From: Edaphovirga cremea
Lineage (GTDB): Bacteria > Pseudomonadota > Gammaproteobacteria > Enterobacterales > Enterobacteriaceae
NCBI RefSeq assembly: GCF_003332275.1
Contig: NZ_QOVA01000002.1
Span: 186,001 to 250,000, forward strand
Reading direction: 5' to 3'
Length of the DNA: 64,000 bases
Of the stretch, positions 62,042-64,000 are shown in pieces (position 1 is the stretch's first letter; every line of letters begins with the position of its first letter). The notes beneath the pieces were generated by a model. The model was not told where the DNA came from, did no database searches, and saw only the letters and a program-made list of their open reading frames with translations. A program made the position numbers and the translations under genes.

Positions 62042-64000
62042 TCAGCCATGAATTTGCGTTAACTTAACGGGTGAAGTGACTTTTCTTTGCTGAAGCCAAT
62101 GTTCCAGTTCATCTGCGGGCATTGGCTTCGCAAACAGATACCCCTGCATCTCATCGGCACCGACCTGCTGAATGAATTGTTCTTCTTCTGCGGTTTCAAC
62201 CCCTTCAGCCACAACTTTCAACTGCAAGGTTTTTGCGACGGCGAGGATAGTGCGGACCAACGCCTGCGCAACTTCATTGTTATTGATGCCGCGGACAAAG
62301 CTTTGATCAAGTTTGATGTAATCGATGGGTATTCTTGCCAATTGCGACAGTGAGGAGTAGCCCGTTCCAAAATCATCCAAATACACATCGGCCCCTCGTT
62401 CACGCAACTGCTCAAGGATCGCCACTGCCGCCGTTTCATCCTCCACCAGACAGCTTTCAGTCAGTTCGAAATCGAGCATGCACTTCTCCGTACCGGAGGC
62501 GGCCATCGCATCATTTAACGTACTGATAATAGAGCCATTAGTAAGTTGTCGGGCTGATAAATTTACGGCAATACGCAGGTTCAAACCTTTGTTCTGCCAT
62601 TCTTTGGCCTGCAGCACAGCGGTTTCCATCACCCACTTCCCTAAGGGAGTAATCAAACCGGACTCTTCGGCATACGGGATGAAACCGTAGGGTTGTATAA
62701 CCCCTCGCTCCGGCGAACGCCAGCGAAGCAGCGCTTCTACACTGTGAACGTGGCCCGTGAGGCTGGATATTTTCGGTTGGTAGTGGAGGAATAATTGGTG
62801 ATCATCCAGCGCCTTGCGCAGATTGGTGTCGAGCCACATATATTCCGCGACTTTTTTATTCATCTCTGCAGAGAAAATTTGGTGCGTACCTTTCCCTTGT
62901 TCTTTGGCAACGTACATGGCGGTATCGGCATTACGGATCAAACTCTCGCCATCAGTACCATGTTGCGGACAGAGTGCAATGCCACTTGAGCAACCCGTAT
63001 AAACTTCGATCAACCCAATGCGGAAAGGTGTTTTCAGGTGAGCAATAATTCGCTGGGAAATGGCCTCAAGTGCTTCAACGGAAGTGTTCTCACACAAAAT
63101 AATGAATTCATCCCCACCAAGGCGCGCCAGCGTATCCTGACTGCCCAGGGAGCGCTGTATCATCAGCGACACCTCTTTCAGCAGGCGATCGCCAAACATA
63201 TGCCCATAGGCATCATTAACTTTTTTGAAGTTATCCAGATCCAGATAGATCAGCCCAACCTGGTTTTCCCCGCGTTCCGTGATAGTCTGCGCCAGTTTTT
63301 CCTGGATGGCATGCCGATTTGCCAAACCGGTGATGACGTCGGTATTTGCCAGCACGCGCAGGCGCTCCTGTGCCATGCGTTCTTCGGTAATGTCTGTTCC
63401 CGAACAGATCAAATACTTCTCTTGTTTTCCGCTACCACTATGAACAAATTTGTTGCGGAACAAGAACAATCGCTGTCCTTTGACGGTGTTTATCCAGCGC
63501 TCAACTTCGTAGGACTGCTCATTACGAAAGAAACCGGTGATGTTCTGGCGGGATGCGATGCCTTCTTCCAATGACATAAACAGCTCATAGGCACTTTTAC
63601 CTACAACATCCTGTTCTTTCTTGCCGGTGTACTCTTCGCTCAAGCGGTTGAAACGCTGAATTTTGCCTTCCTGATCAATAATCACAATGACCGAATTGGC
63701 TTCTGAGACCACCTGTTCTGCAAATGACAAACCCTGTTCGAGGTCATAGGCCACCGAAGAAGTATCGGTATAGTCCGATGCTGTGCCTGCCCATTCGCTG
63801 CAACTGACGCGCCGCCCGACCAGGTGCAGGCGCAGGGGGGTACCAAACAGGCTAATATTCAGGGTAAAGCTGGAGGTAATGCCAGTGAGGTGACGAACCC
63901 TATTGGCCTCAAAGACATTGAGTATCACGGCAACATTTGCCGTTCCCCTTTCAGCGGACAGTTCGAGGGCATTGCTGTCCGCAGCCAAACGCCAATAGGG
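62042..64000 (-). CDS. rpfR: RpfR/PdeR-type sensor: PAS-GGDEF-EAL (5' end outside window)
   Basis: At least 652 residues; the frame is open to the window edge (PYWRLAADSNALELS), so the start is missing. Domains in order: N-terminal RpfF-interacting region, PAS (about FAEQVVSEANSVIVIIDQEG onward), GGDEF with intact RLGGDEFIIL, and EAL with HSVEALLRWRSP and YLDDFGTGYSSLSQL. Both catalytic motifs look complete, so it could make and break c-di-GMP. In Burkholderia and Cronobacter, RpfR binds BDSF through PAS and its phosphodiesterase activity rises. E. coli PdeR (YciR) is the related protein without rpfF; the adjacent rpfF favours RpfR. Confidence 0.92.
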   Translation of the reverse strand, partial: PYWRLAADSNALELSAERGTANVAVILNVFEANRVRHLTGITSSFTLNISLFGTPLRLHLVGRRVSCSEWAGTASDYTDTSSVAYDLEQGLSFAEQVVSEANSVIVIIDQEGKIQRFNRLSEEYTGKKEQDVVGKSAYELFMSLEEGIASRQNITGFFRNEQSYEVERWINTVKGQRLFLFRNKFVHSGSGKQEKYLICSGTDITEERMAQERLRVLANTDVITGLANRHAIQEKLAQTITERGENQVGLIYLDLDNFKKVNDAYGHMFGDRLLKEVSLMIQRSLGSQDTLARLGGDEFIILCENTSVEALEAISQRIIAHLKTPFRIGLIEVYTGCSSGIALCPQHGTDGESLIRNADTAMYVAKEQGKGTHQIFSAEMNKKVAEYMWLDTNLRKALDDHQLFLHYQPKISSLTGHVHSVEALLRWRSPERGVIQPYGFIPYAEESGLITPLGKWVMETAVLQAKEWQNKGLNLRIAVNLSARQLTNGSIISTLNDAMAASGTEKCMLDFELTESCLVEDETAAVAILEQLRERGADVYLDDFGTGYSSLSQLARIPIDYIKLDQSFVRGINNNEVAQALVRTILAVAKTLQLKVVAEGVETAEEEQFIQQVGADEMQGYLFAKPMPADELEHWLQQRKVTSPVKLTQIHG

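Overview
The window is a chromosomal segment of a gammaproteobacterium of the order Enterobacterales. The housekeeping proteins read like close relatives of the Escherichia coli ones, and long blocks keep the E. coli gene order: sfsB-ispB, rplU-rpmA-yhbE-obgE, rlmE-ftsH-folP-glmM-secG-tRNA-Leu, metY-rimP-nusA-infB-rbfA-truB-rpsO-pnp-nlpI-deaD, ubiVU/ubiT-yhbS-yhbQ-yhbP, and ygjR-ygjP-rlmG-fadH. A PmrA/PmrB-type pair behind dacB is an arrangement I associate with Pectobacteriaceae and Yersiniaceae-like genera. An rpfF/rpfR pair is also present. I cannot fix the genus from sequence alone. There is no rRNA operon, CRISPR array, integrase, transposase or obvious prophage.

Layout: (a) 0-2.4 kb holds the mdh tail, two phage-Mu-type DNA-binding proteins around an AT-rich gap, and ispB. 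(b) 2.5-9.9 kb holds ribosomal proteins L21 and L27, the yhbE transporter, the ribosome-assembly GTPase obgE, a dacB-pmrA-pmrB unit, greA and yhbY. (c) 9.9-15.7 kb holds rRNA methylation, the FtsH protease, folate synthesis, glucosamine-phosphate synthesis, SecG and tRNA-Leu(GAG). A gene-poor 0.9 kb gap follows. (d) 16.6-29 kb is the large transcription/translation operon, from initiator tRNA to the DeaD helicase. It includes a PNPase leader hairpin and the tiny yrbN frame overlapping deaD. (e) 29-41.9 kb holds yhbW, an ABC-2 exporter operon lacking its ATPase, cysteine catabolism (cyuPA), O2-independent ubiquinone synthesis (ubiU, ubiV, ubiT) and several small yhb/yra genes. (f) 41.9-50.1 kb holds speFL-speF-potE (ornithine decarboxylation under an ornithine-sensing arrest peptide), a near-perfect CRP site, a ccdAB-like toxin-antitoxin pair and anaerobic ribonucleotide reductase nrdDG with candidate NrdR and DnaA boxes. 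(g) 50.3-54.8 kb holds trehalose uptake and hydrolysis (treC, treB, treR) with a palindromic operator. (h) 54.9-64 kb holds ygjR, ygjP, rlmG, fadH, a LuxR/RcsB-like regulator without phosphorylation residues, and the diffusible-signal synthase rpfF facing the c-di-GMP sensor/enzyme rpfR, which runs off the window.

How the genes work together: the left half is core information processing. The right half is accessory metabolism suited to oxygen-poor, acidic or sugar-rich settings: anaerobic dNTP synthesis, O2-independent quinone synthesis, cysteine degradation, ornithine decarboxylation and trehalose use. It ends in a fatty-acid signal/c-di-GMP circuit. The most interesting regions are the rpfF/rpfR locus with its regulator, the speFL leader with the CRP-site intergenic region, and the ATPase-less exporter.
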